Shown here: positions 30,438-40,200 of the stretch, one piece after another
How positions within the stretch are numbered: position 1 is the first letter of the stretch
Layout: each line of letters starts with the position of its first letter
Origin: CAZGSG01 sp964528095
Lineage (GTDB): Bacteria; Bacteroidota; Bacteroidia; Chitinophagales; Chitinophagaceae
Assembly (NCBI GenBank): GCA_964528095.1
Contig: CAZGSG010000013.1
Span: 1-40,414 of the forward strand
DNA: 40,414 nucleotides
Direction of reading: 5' to 3'
The notes under the pieces: model-generated
Databases searched by the model: none
What the model saw: the letters and a program-made list of their open reading frames with translations, nothing else
What the model was told of the DNA's origin: nothing
Translations under genes and position numbers: made by a program

Positions 30438-33400
30438 ATGCAAATTAACTTTTTGTCCGGTCGTTGGCACCTGCAGCGACACCTGAAGACCAAAACACTG
30501 CTAATTATGAAACTGATTGCCTTTTTTATGTTGGTCGCCTGCCTGCAGGTAAGCGCTTCCGGCAATAGCCAGCAAATTACCCTGGCTGAAAAAAACGCGG
30601 CACTGCCGAAGGTGTTTGAGTCCATTGAAAAACAAACCAGCTTCGTTTTCTTTTTTGATGCCGACCTGCTGGCAAAAGCAAAAAAAGTAACCCTGCAATT
30701 TGCAAATGCACCTATTGAAGAGGTATTGAAAGCCTGCGTCAGAGACCAGCCATTCGAATACGCGATTGCCGGTAATATCATCGTGATCAGGAAAAGAAGT
30801 GTGCCTGATCAGCCCAGCATCGCGGCAGCTCCCGCCCCACTTACTATCACGGGCCGGGTACTGAACGACCAGGGCGAGCCGCTATCAGGCGCGTCCGTGC
30901 TGGTAAAAAATAAATCGACGGGAACAAGTACAGACGCGCAGGGACATTTCTCCATAGAGGCGCAGGCTGGTGATGTACTGATTGTATCTTATATTGGCTT
31001 CGAGCAGCGGGAGATAGCTATTGGTGGCAGGACCATCATCGATATTTCACTCACCCCTGATCAGAAAACCGCGGAAGATGTGGTAGTGATTGCTTACGGT
31101 AAAGTCAGGAAAAGCGATCTCACCGGCTCTGTATCGCAGGTGAAGGGCGCGGATCTTAATTCCTTTCCTACAACAAACGTCATACAGGCATTGAGCGGCC
31201 GCGCGCCGGGAGTTCGTGTGATGCAAAACAATGGCACACCCGGCAGTCCCGTCAGTGTCCGCATCCGTGGCGCGAATTCTATTCTCGGAGGTAATGAACC
31301 GTTATACATTATCGATGGATTTCCCAGCAGCCCTACTTACCTGCAGAATGCGGATATCGAATCGATGGAGATCCTGAAAGACGCGTCTTCCACGGCAATG
31401 TATGGATCCAGGGGTGGCAACGGTGTTGTTCTGATCACAACAAAATCGGGAAGGAAAAACCAACCAACAAGAGTTGGATTGGATATGGGATACAGCGTTC
31501 AATCGATTACTAAAAAAATGAAACTGCTAAGTCCGTTCCAGTACGTTTCCCTGTATAATGAACAGGCCATCAACGATAACCTGGCGCCTTATTTTACCCA
31601 ACGGCAGGTAGATTCATTTCGTAATGTAAAGGGCACCGACTGGCAGGACCTGCTACTCCGCAATGCTCCTTTATACAGCGGGAATGTGAGTGTGTCAGGT
31701 GGTTCTGAAAAAACTACATTCTTTCTTTCCGGTGCTGTGTTTTCCCAGCAGGGGATCATTCCTAATTCTGATTATAACCGGTATTCTTTCCGTGCAAATA
31801 TCAATCATGATATCAGCAAGGTGTTCAGCGTTGGTTATACAACCATCTATACCCGTAGCGACAGGAGCCACCAGAATTCTACATTGGGAAACAGGGGCAG
31901 TGATATGTTTGGAGCGATGTTATTCGCCCCTCCTACCGTGGGCCCGTATGATGACAATGGCCGGTACAGGAGATTAAATACGGTTTATCCTTTTATCTCC
32001 AACGCGATTGTGAATCCCGTTGCCCGCAGAGATGAAATGTCGAACAGTACGAAGGTGGATGATATCGTGGCAAACCTCAATCTCCGGATCAAACCGGCAA
32101 AGGACCTCGAGATCAGGATCTCCGGTAATATCCTGAATAGCAATAACCGGAATGATGTGTTCACCAACAGAGAACCCTATGCGCTGAACTCTACCGGTAC
32201 AGCATATGTCAATACCAACCAGTTCACCACTATTTTGAATGAGAATATTATCAGCTATAAAAAAACGATCGCTAAAAGACATGTCCTGGATTTTGTTGGC
32301 GGTATCGCCAACCAACTGGATAAAAATACCAGTATGGAGTCGGGTACGGCTTCAGACTTTCTCAGCAACGAAGTGTATACCGGTAGCCTGCATTCCGCCG
32401 GTGTTGCCGGCCTGCCACGATCGGGTTATTCCAAAACAGCTCTGTCTTCTTTTGTAGGCAGGTTCAATTATGGTTTCGATAACCGTTATCTCTTTACACT
32501 TAGTTTCCGTCGCGATGGTTATTCCGCTTATTCAAAGGAATTTCGTTGGGAAAATTTCCCCTCTGCCGCGATTGCCTGGCGGATCTCCAATGAAAGTTTT
32601 CTTCGGAATTCATCCATTGTATCTGATCTGAAACTACGTGCTTCCTATGGCCGCACGGGCAATACATCTATCGGAGCTTACCAGTCGTTAAATATCCTGC
32701 AGCCTTATAATACCATTTTCGGAGACGCGCTGACAATCGGTTACGCTCCCCGCGCCGAATATACCGGCAACCTGCAATGGGAAAAAACAGACCAAATGGA
32801 TATCGGTATTGATGCCGCTCTTTTTAATAATAAAGTTCGTGTAACGGCCGATTATTATTACAAAAGAACAAAGGCCTTGCTGAACAGGGTTCAACTGCCT
32901 ACTTCATTTGGTTATGAAACCGCCCTGCAGAATATAGGAGAGATCAGCAACCAGGGTCTTGAGTTTGCCATTGACGCGGCTGTTATTAACAACAGGGATT
33001 GGAAATGGAATATTGGCGGGAACATAGCCTTCAACCGGAATAAAGTAGAACGTTTGTATAAAGGACAGGACATTGTTGGTAGCAATGTTTTTACCGGCAA
33101 TATCAATGATTATATAAACCTGCTTCGGGAAGGAGAACCCGTGTTTGTATTTTATGGTTATAAAGAGATCGGTTATACCGCCACTGGTCTGATCAATTAC
33201 GAAGATAAAAATCGCGATGGTGCGATCAACGCGCTTGACAGGGGTATCATCGGAGATCCCAATCCTGATTTTATCTATGGATTGAATTCGGCAACGAGGT
33301 ATAAAAACTTTGAACTAACATTATTTGTCCAGGGCTCACAGGGTAACGACATTTTTAACCTCAATAAAGCAAGTAACCTGGATATGGGTTGGGGATTGAA

Positions 33401-33761
33401 TCAACCGGCGGAAGTGTTTACGGATCACTGGACTCCCACTAATACTAACGCGAAATATCCCAAACCTTCCAATAAGATCAACGGTAATTTCTCTACCAGG
33501 TTTGTAGAGGACGGCTCCTACCTGAAGTTGAAGAACATTATGCTGTCTTACTCATTGCCATTGAAGAATTGGGGGATCAGCCATCTGAAATCAGCGCAAT
33601 TGTATATAAGCGCGCAGAACATGATCGTGATCACCAATTATTCCGGTTATGATCCTGAAGTGAATGCGTATGGCTCTGCCAATTCATTGACGCAGGGCGT
33701 TGATTATACGACCTACCCAAACAGTAAGTCTTTCACTTTTGGTCTCCGTTGCGGTTTTTAA
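30438..33761 (+). CDS. SusC/RagA-type TonB-dependent outer-membrane transporter with STN domain
   Basis: The protein has 1107 residues. After a signal segment (KLIAFFMLVACLQVSASG) comes an STN (secretin/TonB N-terminal) domain at about 47-118. A carboxypeptidase-regulatory-like beta domain follows (ITGRVLNDQGEPLSGASVLV). Then come the TonB plug with DVVVIAYG, SGRAPGVRVMQN, PLYIIDGFP and MYGSRGGNGVVLITTKSG, and a 22-strand type barrel to the end (SFTFGLRCGF). The STN domain is the part that contacts FecR, so this transporter both imports oligosaccharides and signals their presence. It forms a SusCD pair with the next gene. The start at 30438 keeps the signal segment; a later Met at residue 24 is an alternative. 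Confidence 0.95.
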   Translation: MQINFLSGRWHLQRHLKTKTLLIMKLIAFFMLVACLQVSASGNSQQITLAEKNAALPKVFESIEKQTSFVFFFDADLLAKAKKVTLQFANAPIEEVLKACVRDQPFEYAIAGNIIVIRKRSVPDQPSIAAAPAPLTITGRVLNDQGEPLSGASVLVKNKSTGTSTDAQGHFSIEAQAGDVLIVSYIGFEQREIAIGGRTIIDISLTPDQKTAEDVVVIAYGKVRKSDLTGSVSQVKGADLNSFPTTNVIQALSGRAPGVRVMQNNGTPGSPVSVRIRGANSILGGNEPLYIIDGFPSSPTYLQNADIESMEILKDASSTAMYGSRGGNGVVLITTKSGRKNQPTRVGLDMGYSVQSITKKMKLLSPFQYVSLYNEQAINDNLAPYFTQRQVDSFRNVKGTDWQDLLLRNAPLYSGNVSVSGGSEKTTFFLSGAVFSQQGIIPNSDYNRYSFRANINHDISKVFSVGYTTIYTRSDRSHQNSTLGNRGSDMFGAMLFAPPTVGPYDDNGRYRRLNTVYPFISNAIVNPVARRDEMSNSTKVDDIVANLNLRIKPAKDLEIRISGNILNSNNRNDVFTNREPYALNSTGTAYVNTNQFTTILNENIISYKKTIAKRHVLDFVGGIANQLDKNTSMESGTASDFLSNEVYTGSLHSAGVAGLPRSGYSKTALSSFVGRFNYGFDNRYLFTLSFRRDGYSAYSKEFRWENFPSAAIAWRISNESFLRNSSIVSDLKLRASYGRTGNTSIGAYQSLNILQPYNTIFGDALTIGYAPRAEYTGNLQWEKTDQMDIGIDAALFNNKVRVTADYYYKRTKALLNRVQLPTSFGYETALQNIGEISNQGLEFAIDAAVINNRDWKWNIGGNIAFNRNKVERLYKGQDIVGSNVFTGNINDYINLLREGEPVFVFYGYKEIGYTATGLINYEDKNRDGAINALDRGIIGDPNPDFIYGLNSATRYKNFELTLFVQGSQGNDIFNLNKASNLDMGWGLNQPAEVFTDHWTPTNTNAKYPKPSNKINGNFSTRFVEDGSYLKLKNIMLSYSLPLKNWGISHLKSAQLYISAQNMIVITNYSGYDPEVNAYGSANSLTQGVDYTTYPNSKSFTFGLRCGF

Positions 33762-33785
33762 TCAGGAATTTTTAAATCATTTGAA

Positions 33786-35237
33786 ATGAAAAATATTTTT
33801 GCTTTTGCAGTAGTGTGCTTGCTGGCATTCACTTCCTGCTCCAAGTTTTTAGATGAACGTCCACAGCAGATCGCAGTGGAAAACTTCTACAATACCCCGG
33901 TCGAAATGGAATCGGGCCTGAACGCGATTTATGAAACAGTTCGTTACCTCTCCACGTTTGGCGGGTTCTACACGCTCCAGCACGAGATCAATACCGAGTA
34001 TATGTTCGGCCGGGGAAGTTTTGCTCCAATGAATGCCTACCAGGGTTTGGACAATACCAATGTGGGACGGGTTACCGATACCTGGAACAATTTCTACAAG
34101 GGTGTTCGCAACGCGAATATCATTATTCAAAAAGCCCCGCTTGCCAGCCAGATCACCGAAGCGGAGAGAACCAGGTATATGGCTGAAGCGCGTTTTCTAA
34201 GAGGTCTTTATTATTTCCACCTTGTGCGCAACTGGGCCGGTATACCTCTTCATACTGAACATAATCTCGACTCCATCAATGTCGCGAAGAGCAGTCCCGA
34301 AGTGATCTATAACCTTATCCAGGAAGATATGGTTTTCGCGGAAAACAATCTTCCTGATAATCCAAGACTGGTGGGTACTCCGTCCAAATGGACGGCCAAG
34401 ACCGCCCTGGCTGAAGTGTATCTAACATTGAAGAAATACGATCTCGCCCGCAAAGCGGCCTGGGAAGTGATCGACTCAAAAAAATACTCTTTGGTAAATG
34501 TGTCTGTAGCGGACGACTTCGAAAAGATCTTCGGACGCGACGCGAATAATACAAGTGAGGAGATCATGTATTTTAAATATTCATCAAAAGTTTCCGGCCA
34601 GGGATATCAGTACCTCGCTTACCTGCATGCTACCAGCACAAGCAATTTTCCTCCGGGTGGATTCGCGACTATCTATAGCGACTCATTAAATCCATTTCTC
34701 GCGACCTGGGATCGCGCGGACCTGCGTTACCGGTTTGCCTGGTATGCTTCCAATATCAGCATAACACCCACCACGGTTTTGTGTAAGAAGTTCAGCGATC
34801 GCCAGGCTACTATCCAGCAGGGCAATAATGATTATCCACTGTACCGCTACGCCGACCTCCTGCTGTTTTACGCGGAGGCCGAGGCAAGCATGAACGGCGC
34901 GCCAACCGCGGATGCGATGGAAAAGTTGAACATGGTCCGTCGCCGGGCCTATGGCAAACCGGTAAATACACCCGACGCAGCTGTTGATCTGAAAATGGCA
35001 GACTATCCTGGTTTGGATGCTTTCGTAAGACGGGTGGTGTTGGAACGCGGTTACGAAACGGTGGGAGAAGGAAAGCACTGGTTCGATCTGAAACGACTGG
35101 GGATCTGGAAACAGACGATCAAAGCCGTGGAAGGATTGGACATGGCAGATAAACACATGTTGTGGCCCATTCCTCCACGGGAGTTTAATGGTAATACCGC
35201 GCTGAATCCGACTACGGACCAGAACCCGGGATATTGA
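33786..35237 (+). CDS. SusD/RagB-type surface glycan-binding lipoprotein
   Basis: The protein has 483 residues. The signal ends with the lipobox FTSC (Cys19), followed by SKFLDERP, the standard start of the family. The family blocks are present: NNFYKGVRNANIIIQKAP, AEARFLRGLYYFHLVRNWAG, LYRYADLLLFYAEAEAS, LNMVRRRAYG and EGKHWFDLKRLGIW, then PIPPREFNGN near the end. It should cap the SusC barrel and bind polysaccharide at the cell surface. It begins 24 bp after susC and the next gene follows within 30 bp, so all belong to one transcript. Confidence 0.95.
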   Translation: MKNIFAFAVVCLLAFTSCSKFLDERPQQIAVENFYNTPVEMESGLNAIYETVRYLSTFGGFYTLQHEINTEYMFGRGSFAPMNAYQGLDNTNVGRVTDTWNNFYKGVRNANIIIQKAPLASQITEAERTRYMAEARFLRGLYYFHLVRNWAGIPLHTEHNLDSINVAKSSPEVIYNLIQEDMVFAENNLPDNPRLVGTPSKWTAKTALAEVYLTLKKYDLARKAAWEVIDSKKYSLVNVSVADDFEKIFGRDANNTSEEIMYFKYSSKVSGQGYQYLAYLHATSTSNFPPGGFATIYSDSLNPFLATWDRADLRYRFAWYASNISITPTTVLCKKFSDRQATIQQGNNDYPLYRYADLLLFYAEAEASMNGAPTADAMEKLNMVRRRAYGKPVNTPDAAVDLKMADYPGLDAFVRRVVLERGYETVGEGKHWFDLKRLGIWKQTIKAVEGLDMADKHMLWPIPPREFNGNTALNPTTDQNPGY

Positions 35238-35263
35238 TTCGTGACTTGAAAACAAAAACAATT

Positions 35264-37252
35264 ATGAAGTACTTAGGCCTGGTGCTACTGGCACTTTGCA
35301 ATCTGTTCTGTATTTCGCCTGCAAAGCCAATTGATAGCCCCATCACAACAGATATATGCATCTATGGAGGTAACGCGGCCGGAGTGATCGCCGCTTATAC
35401 CGCGGTAAAAATGAATAAAAAAGTGCTCCTCATCGAACCAGGTTTTCGGTTGGGTGGGCTCACAACCGGTGGACTTGGGTATACCGATATCGGTAACAAG
35501 TACGCCATTAATGGTCTCTCACTGGATGTGTATCGCCGCATCGGTAAACATTATGGAAAATTTGAACAATGGATCTTTGAACCAGGTGTGGCTGAAACAG
35601 TGATGAAACAGTACATCGCTGAAGCCGGCGTTGAAGTGATCTATGGTTACCAGGTAGAAAAAGTTGATAAGCGTAATGGGAAACTCACCGGTATAACTGT
35701 TCAAAAAGCCGATGGCAGCTCGCAACAGGTCAATGCCGCTATGTTCATTGATTGCTCCTACGAAGGAGACCTGATGGCGCGTGCCGGTGTTTCATATACC
35801 GTAGGTCGCGAGGCCAACAGCCAGTACCAGGAAACGTATAACGGTGTACAGGTATTGGAAGGACATCAGTTTCCGGATGGTATTGATCCCTATAAAACTC
35901 CCGGTGACCCAACGAGTGGTCTTGTATGGGGAGTAAGCGACGCGAAACTCAGTGAACGGGGGAATGGTGATAAGATGGTACAGGCCTACAATTTCAGGAT
36001 CTGCCTGAGTAATAAACCGGAGAACCGGGTTACTATTGAACGTCCGGACAATTATGACTCTACCCGATACGAACTGCTATTGCGATACCTGCAGAAAAAA
36101 GTTCCGGGCGATCTATGGGGCTTTCTGAAATTCGACCGGATGCCGAATAACAAGACGGACATCAATAACAATGGCCCTATCTCAACGGACATGATCGGCT
36201 TTAATCACAATTACCCCGAAGCCGATTATGCAACCAGGAAAAAGATCCAGCAGCAACATGTGGATTATACAAAAGGATTATTGTATTTCATCGGGCACGA
36301 TCAGCGTATGCCGGAGCATTTAAGAAACCAGATGCTGCAGTGGGGATACCCAAAGGATGAATACACGGAAAATGGAAACTGGTCGCCCCAGATGTATGTG
36401 CGCGAAGCCCGTCGCATGGTTGGCGCATATGTAATGACGCAGCATAACTGTGAAGGCCGTGAAGTGGCCAATGATGCAGTAGGGCTGGCTGCGTACACCA
36501 TGGATTCGCATAATTGCCAGCGCTTAGTGGTGAATGGGATGGTGAAAAACGAAGGTAATGTGGAGATAGGTGGCTTCGGTCCCTATCCTATCTCCTACCG
36601 GTCCCTTATTCCCAAAAAAGGGGAATGTGATAACCTGCTGGTGCCAGTCTGTCTTTCCGCCACACATATTGCTTATGGTTCTATCCGCATGGAACCGGTG
36701 TTTATGGTATTGGGTCAGTCCGCGGCCATCGACGCCGCCCTCGCGTTGGACAATGGAAACAATGTACATAATGTGGATGTGAAAAAACTGCAGGCGGTTC
36801 TGAAAAATAATCCGTTGATGAATGGCAAAACACCGGAAGTGCTGGTGGATAATGATGATAAAGCCAGCGTGAAAACAACAGGCGACTGGCAGGTACTTAA
36901 AAAAGGCGCTTACGGTAGTTCCATGTTTGTTGACAGCAGCAAGGGCGCTGTGCCAAAATCCATACAGTTCAGTCCCGCGCTTACCAAAGCCGGCGCTTAC
37001 CAGGTATACATCTATATTCCGAAAATGAAGGATATCAGTTCAAAGATCCCGGTTACTATTTCAACGGCAGCCGGTGTCAAAAATCTGGTCATCAAACCCG
37101 CTGAGGTCATTGTGGAGGGCCAGACTTCTGGTGAATGGGTGAGCCTGGGTATCCATCAATTTGGAAAGGACAAAAAGAGTTTTGTGGAGATCACCAATGC
37201 AAACGCGGATGGTTATCTCCCGGCTGATGCCATATTATTTATTCCGCAATAA
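35264..37252 (+). CDS. FAD-dependent oxidoreductase with C-terminal xanthan-lyase/golvesin-like domain
   Basis: The protein has 662 residues. It starts with a signal peptide (LGLVLLALCNLFCISPAKP). An FAD-binding Rossmann fold of the FAD_oxidored (PF12831) type follows, with ICIYGGNAAGVIAAYTAV, LLIEPGFRLGGLTTGGLG and the conserved FIDCSYEGDLMARAGV. The last 130 residues (from about 535) form a beta-sandwich like the xanthan-lyase or golvesin C-terminal domain (TGDWQVLKKGAYGSSMFVDS). Exported enzymes of this kind lie in many Bacteroidota polysaccharide loci, but their reaction is not known; sugar or polyol oxidation is a guess. A TTG at 35234 overlapping the SusD stop is the only alternative start. 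The ATG at 35264 gives the normal signal peptide. Confidence 0.85.
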   Translation: MKYLGLVLLALCNLFCISPAKPIDSPITTDICIYGGNAAGVIAAYTAVKMNKKVLLIEPGFRLGGLTTGGLGYTDIGNKYAINGLSLDVYRRIGKHYGKFEQWIFEPGVAETVMKQYIAEAGVEVIYGYQVEKVDKRNGKLTGITVQKADGSSQQVNAAMFIDCSYEGDLMARAGVSYTVGREANSQYQETYNGVQVLEGHQFPDGIDPYKTPGDPTSGLVWGVSDAKLSERGNGDKMVQAYNFRICLSNKPENRVTIERPDNYDSTRYELLLRYLQKKVPGDLWGFLKFDRMPNNKTDINNNGPISTDMIGFNHNYPEADYATRKKIQQQHVDYTKGLLYFIGHDQRMPEHLRNQMLQWGYPKDEYTENGNWSPQMYVREARRMVGAYVMTQHNCEGREVANDAVGLAAYTMDSHNCQRLVVNGMVKNEGNVEIGGFGPYPISYRSLIPKKGECDNLLVPVCLSATHIAYGSIRMEPVFMVLGQSAAIDAALALDNGNNVHNVDVKKLQAVLKNNPLMNGKTPEVLVDNDDKASVKTTGDWQVLKKGAYGSSMFVDSSKGAVPKSIQFSPALTKAGAYQVYIYIPKMKDISSKIPVTISTAAGVKNLVIKPAEVIVEGQTSGEWVSLGIHQFGKDKKSFVEITNANADGYLPADAILFIPQ

Positions 37253-37296
37253 CGACAGTCCAACACTTCTGATTCACTAACATAAACTTTTGCCAT

Positions 37297-40200
37297 ATGA
37301 GAAAGATCATACTACTGGTATGTCTTTGCATCCTTGCATGCACAGGCATACTTAACGCGCAACACCTGCTTATTGATGATATGGAAGGCAACGGACCTGC
37401 TTCCGGTAACTGGATCTACAATGCAGGAACGAATGCAACTGGTTCAGTTGTTTTTAACGCGGCAAATCCCGCGGCTTCAACGATCAACCCGAGTACGCAT
37501 GTCGCGAAATTTACCAAAGACACCACCTGTTCGCTTTATATGGCGGCAGCAGTAACATTGTCGCATCCGCTTGACCTTTCCGCAGGAGCCACGTTCCGGA
37601 TGAAAGTATACAGCAATGTAAAAGAGGATGTGATGTTCAAACTACAGCCTGGAACGGATTATACGCAGGCCGTATTCCAGACATACCGCATTCAACATAT
37701 CAATCAATGGGAGGAAGCGGTATTCACTTTTCCCGGCATTACCAACCGCACCGATCTGAACCGGATCGCGATCCAGTTTATCGATGGAAGAAAAGCGAAC
37801 GGCATTCTTTATTTTGATGAGATACAGGCTCCCAATCCAACCAGCCTGCAATTCACCACGCTCAATATTCCTATGGGTAGTGAGAACGGAACATCGATCG
37901 AGGTAAAGTTGTTTGGTGATATATTTAAACCAACCCTGAACCTCGCTAACTGGTCGCCCTCCCTCCTGCCCCCGGGTGTATCTATAGCCGGTCTTTCGAG
38001 GGTGAATGATACCATCGCCCATTTGTCGCTGGCTGGTAATTCATCCGTGAATTATTCAAGAACAGTTTTTAACCTGACCGTGAACGGTACGGAACTGCAA
38101 AGTCCTACTATCATACCATATACAGTGCGGGGTTCAGTGATCTTTGATGGCAATCCAAACTGGACAATGATCTATAACGATGAATTTGATACGGATGGTC
38201 TGCCTGATCCTGCCAAGTGGTCGATAGACGCGAGACCCAAGGGATGGATCAATAACGAGCAACAGGTGTATACCGGCGCATCAAGGGATAATGCAAGAGT
38301 AAGGAACGGCAACCTCGTGATCACCGGTAAAAAAGATTTTCCAACCGGGGATCCAAATGCTCCCTGGTCATCCGCAAGGGTAGTTTCATTGGGGAAAATG
38401 GAATTCCTGTACGGGAAAGCGGAAATGCGCGCCAAGCTTCCCAGGGCAAGAGGATCCTGGCCTGCTTTCTGGCTGATGCCGGTTTCTAACGCGTATGGCT
38501 ACTGGCCAAAAAGCGGCGAGGTCGATATCCTGGAACATGTCGGTAATAATTTCGGTAAAGCGATGTGTGCCATACATGTTGAAAATAAGAACTGGACCAA
38601 TGGTGGTAACCTGGGCGGCAACCGCATCATGCCGGATGTTGATACGGTCTATCATACCTATGGCCTTGAATGGTCACCCGACTCATTGCGGTTTACACAC
38701 GATGGTATTGGATTTTATACGTACGTAAATCCAAAAACCGACTGGAAGGACTGGCCTTTTGATAAACCATTCTTTATGATCATGAACATCGCCATTGGCG
38801 GTGGTATGGGTGGTGCCATCACAGATACAGACTGGCCGGATAGTATGCAGGTGGACTATGTTCGTGTTTACCAGAAAGGATTGGGTACTCCCGTGCTGGA
38901 TTCAATCGAAATCACACCAGCCGATGTTTCTGTATTACCAGGAAAAAAACAGCAGTTTACAGCAAAGATCCTCGACCAGAATGGACATGTGATGAGAGCC
39001 CTTACACCCACCTGGAGTATTACAGGCGCTGGTAATACGATCAACAGCAGTGGACTGGCAACGATCCAGGTTAGTGGAGTGGTGACTGCGACTGCCACCA
39101 TGGATACAACAACCCTGTCCGGGTCAACTTACTTCAATGTGCGGCCAACTAATTATAAAGCTATCCCTTCCAGGATAGAAGCGGAAGACTTCGATAACTC
39201 CAATACCTGCTGTACAGAAAATACCGCCGATACAAGTGGTATATTAAACGTAAGTTATATCGGTGACGGTACATGGCTGGAGTATGATATCAATGTTCCC
39301 GACTCCGCGGCCTACAGGATCCGTTTCCGTGTTGCCGCGAACAACGCTTCCAGTGTGCAGATCAAGGATGATACGACGGTATTATCTACTGTTCAGATTC
39401 CCCCGACCGGCGGCTGGCAGACCTGGAAAACAGTGGTCTCCGCCCCTATTGTTTTTGGCCCCGGGCAAAAAACAATCCGGCTCACTTCATCTTCCTCCGG
39501 CTGGAACTTTAACTGGTTACAATTTGTTCCTGCGGCCGCGCATACTGTAGATAGTATGGTTGTTCAACCAGACAGTGCCCGTATCAAGGTAGCAGAGAAT
39601 ATACAGTTAAGAGCGATAGGCCTTGACCAGGACAACAACTTTATCATGTTGTCACCAGCCCCGGTATGGTCTGTATCGGGCAATATTGGCCAGGTGAGCG
39701 CGGATGGTGTCTTCACCAGTGATACAGCGGGTGTTTATATTGTAAGGGCCAACTCCGGTGTCTTCAGCGACAGCACATCGGTTCGCGTGCTGGGCACACC
39801 GGTATTATCAACAATTGTGATCCGGCCCGATACGCTGGTGATCCCCGTTGGCGCGTCGCAACAGTTTACAGCAAAAGGATTTGATCAGTATAATACACCG
39901 GTTCCGCTGGTGGATCCTATAACCTGGTCAGTTACCGGCAGTGGCAATACGATAAACAATACGGGACTCTTCAACGCGGGAGCTACTCCCGGCACTTATA
40001 CACTGACTGCTACAACCGGTGCTGTAACCGGAACACTCTCCTTGCAGACCGGTTATACCTGCACGGTCAATTACCGGTATGAAGCGGAATCCGCGTCATC
40101 AAAAGCAGCCGGGCTCACTGCTATTACCACGAACGATGTGGACGGCGCGCAGCACTTCGAAAATGTGAATAGCGGCAAATGGTTTGCTTATAGCGCGCTG

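Noticed and set aside
34686..35261. 191-codon minus-strand frame inside susD
   Set aside because: Antisense to a clear SusD; no independent evidence.
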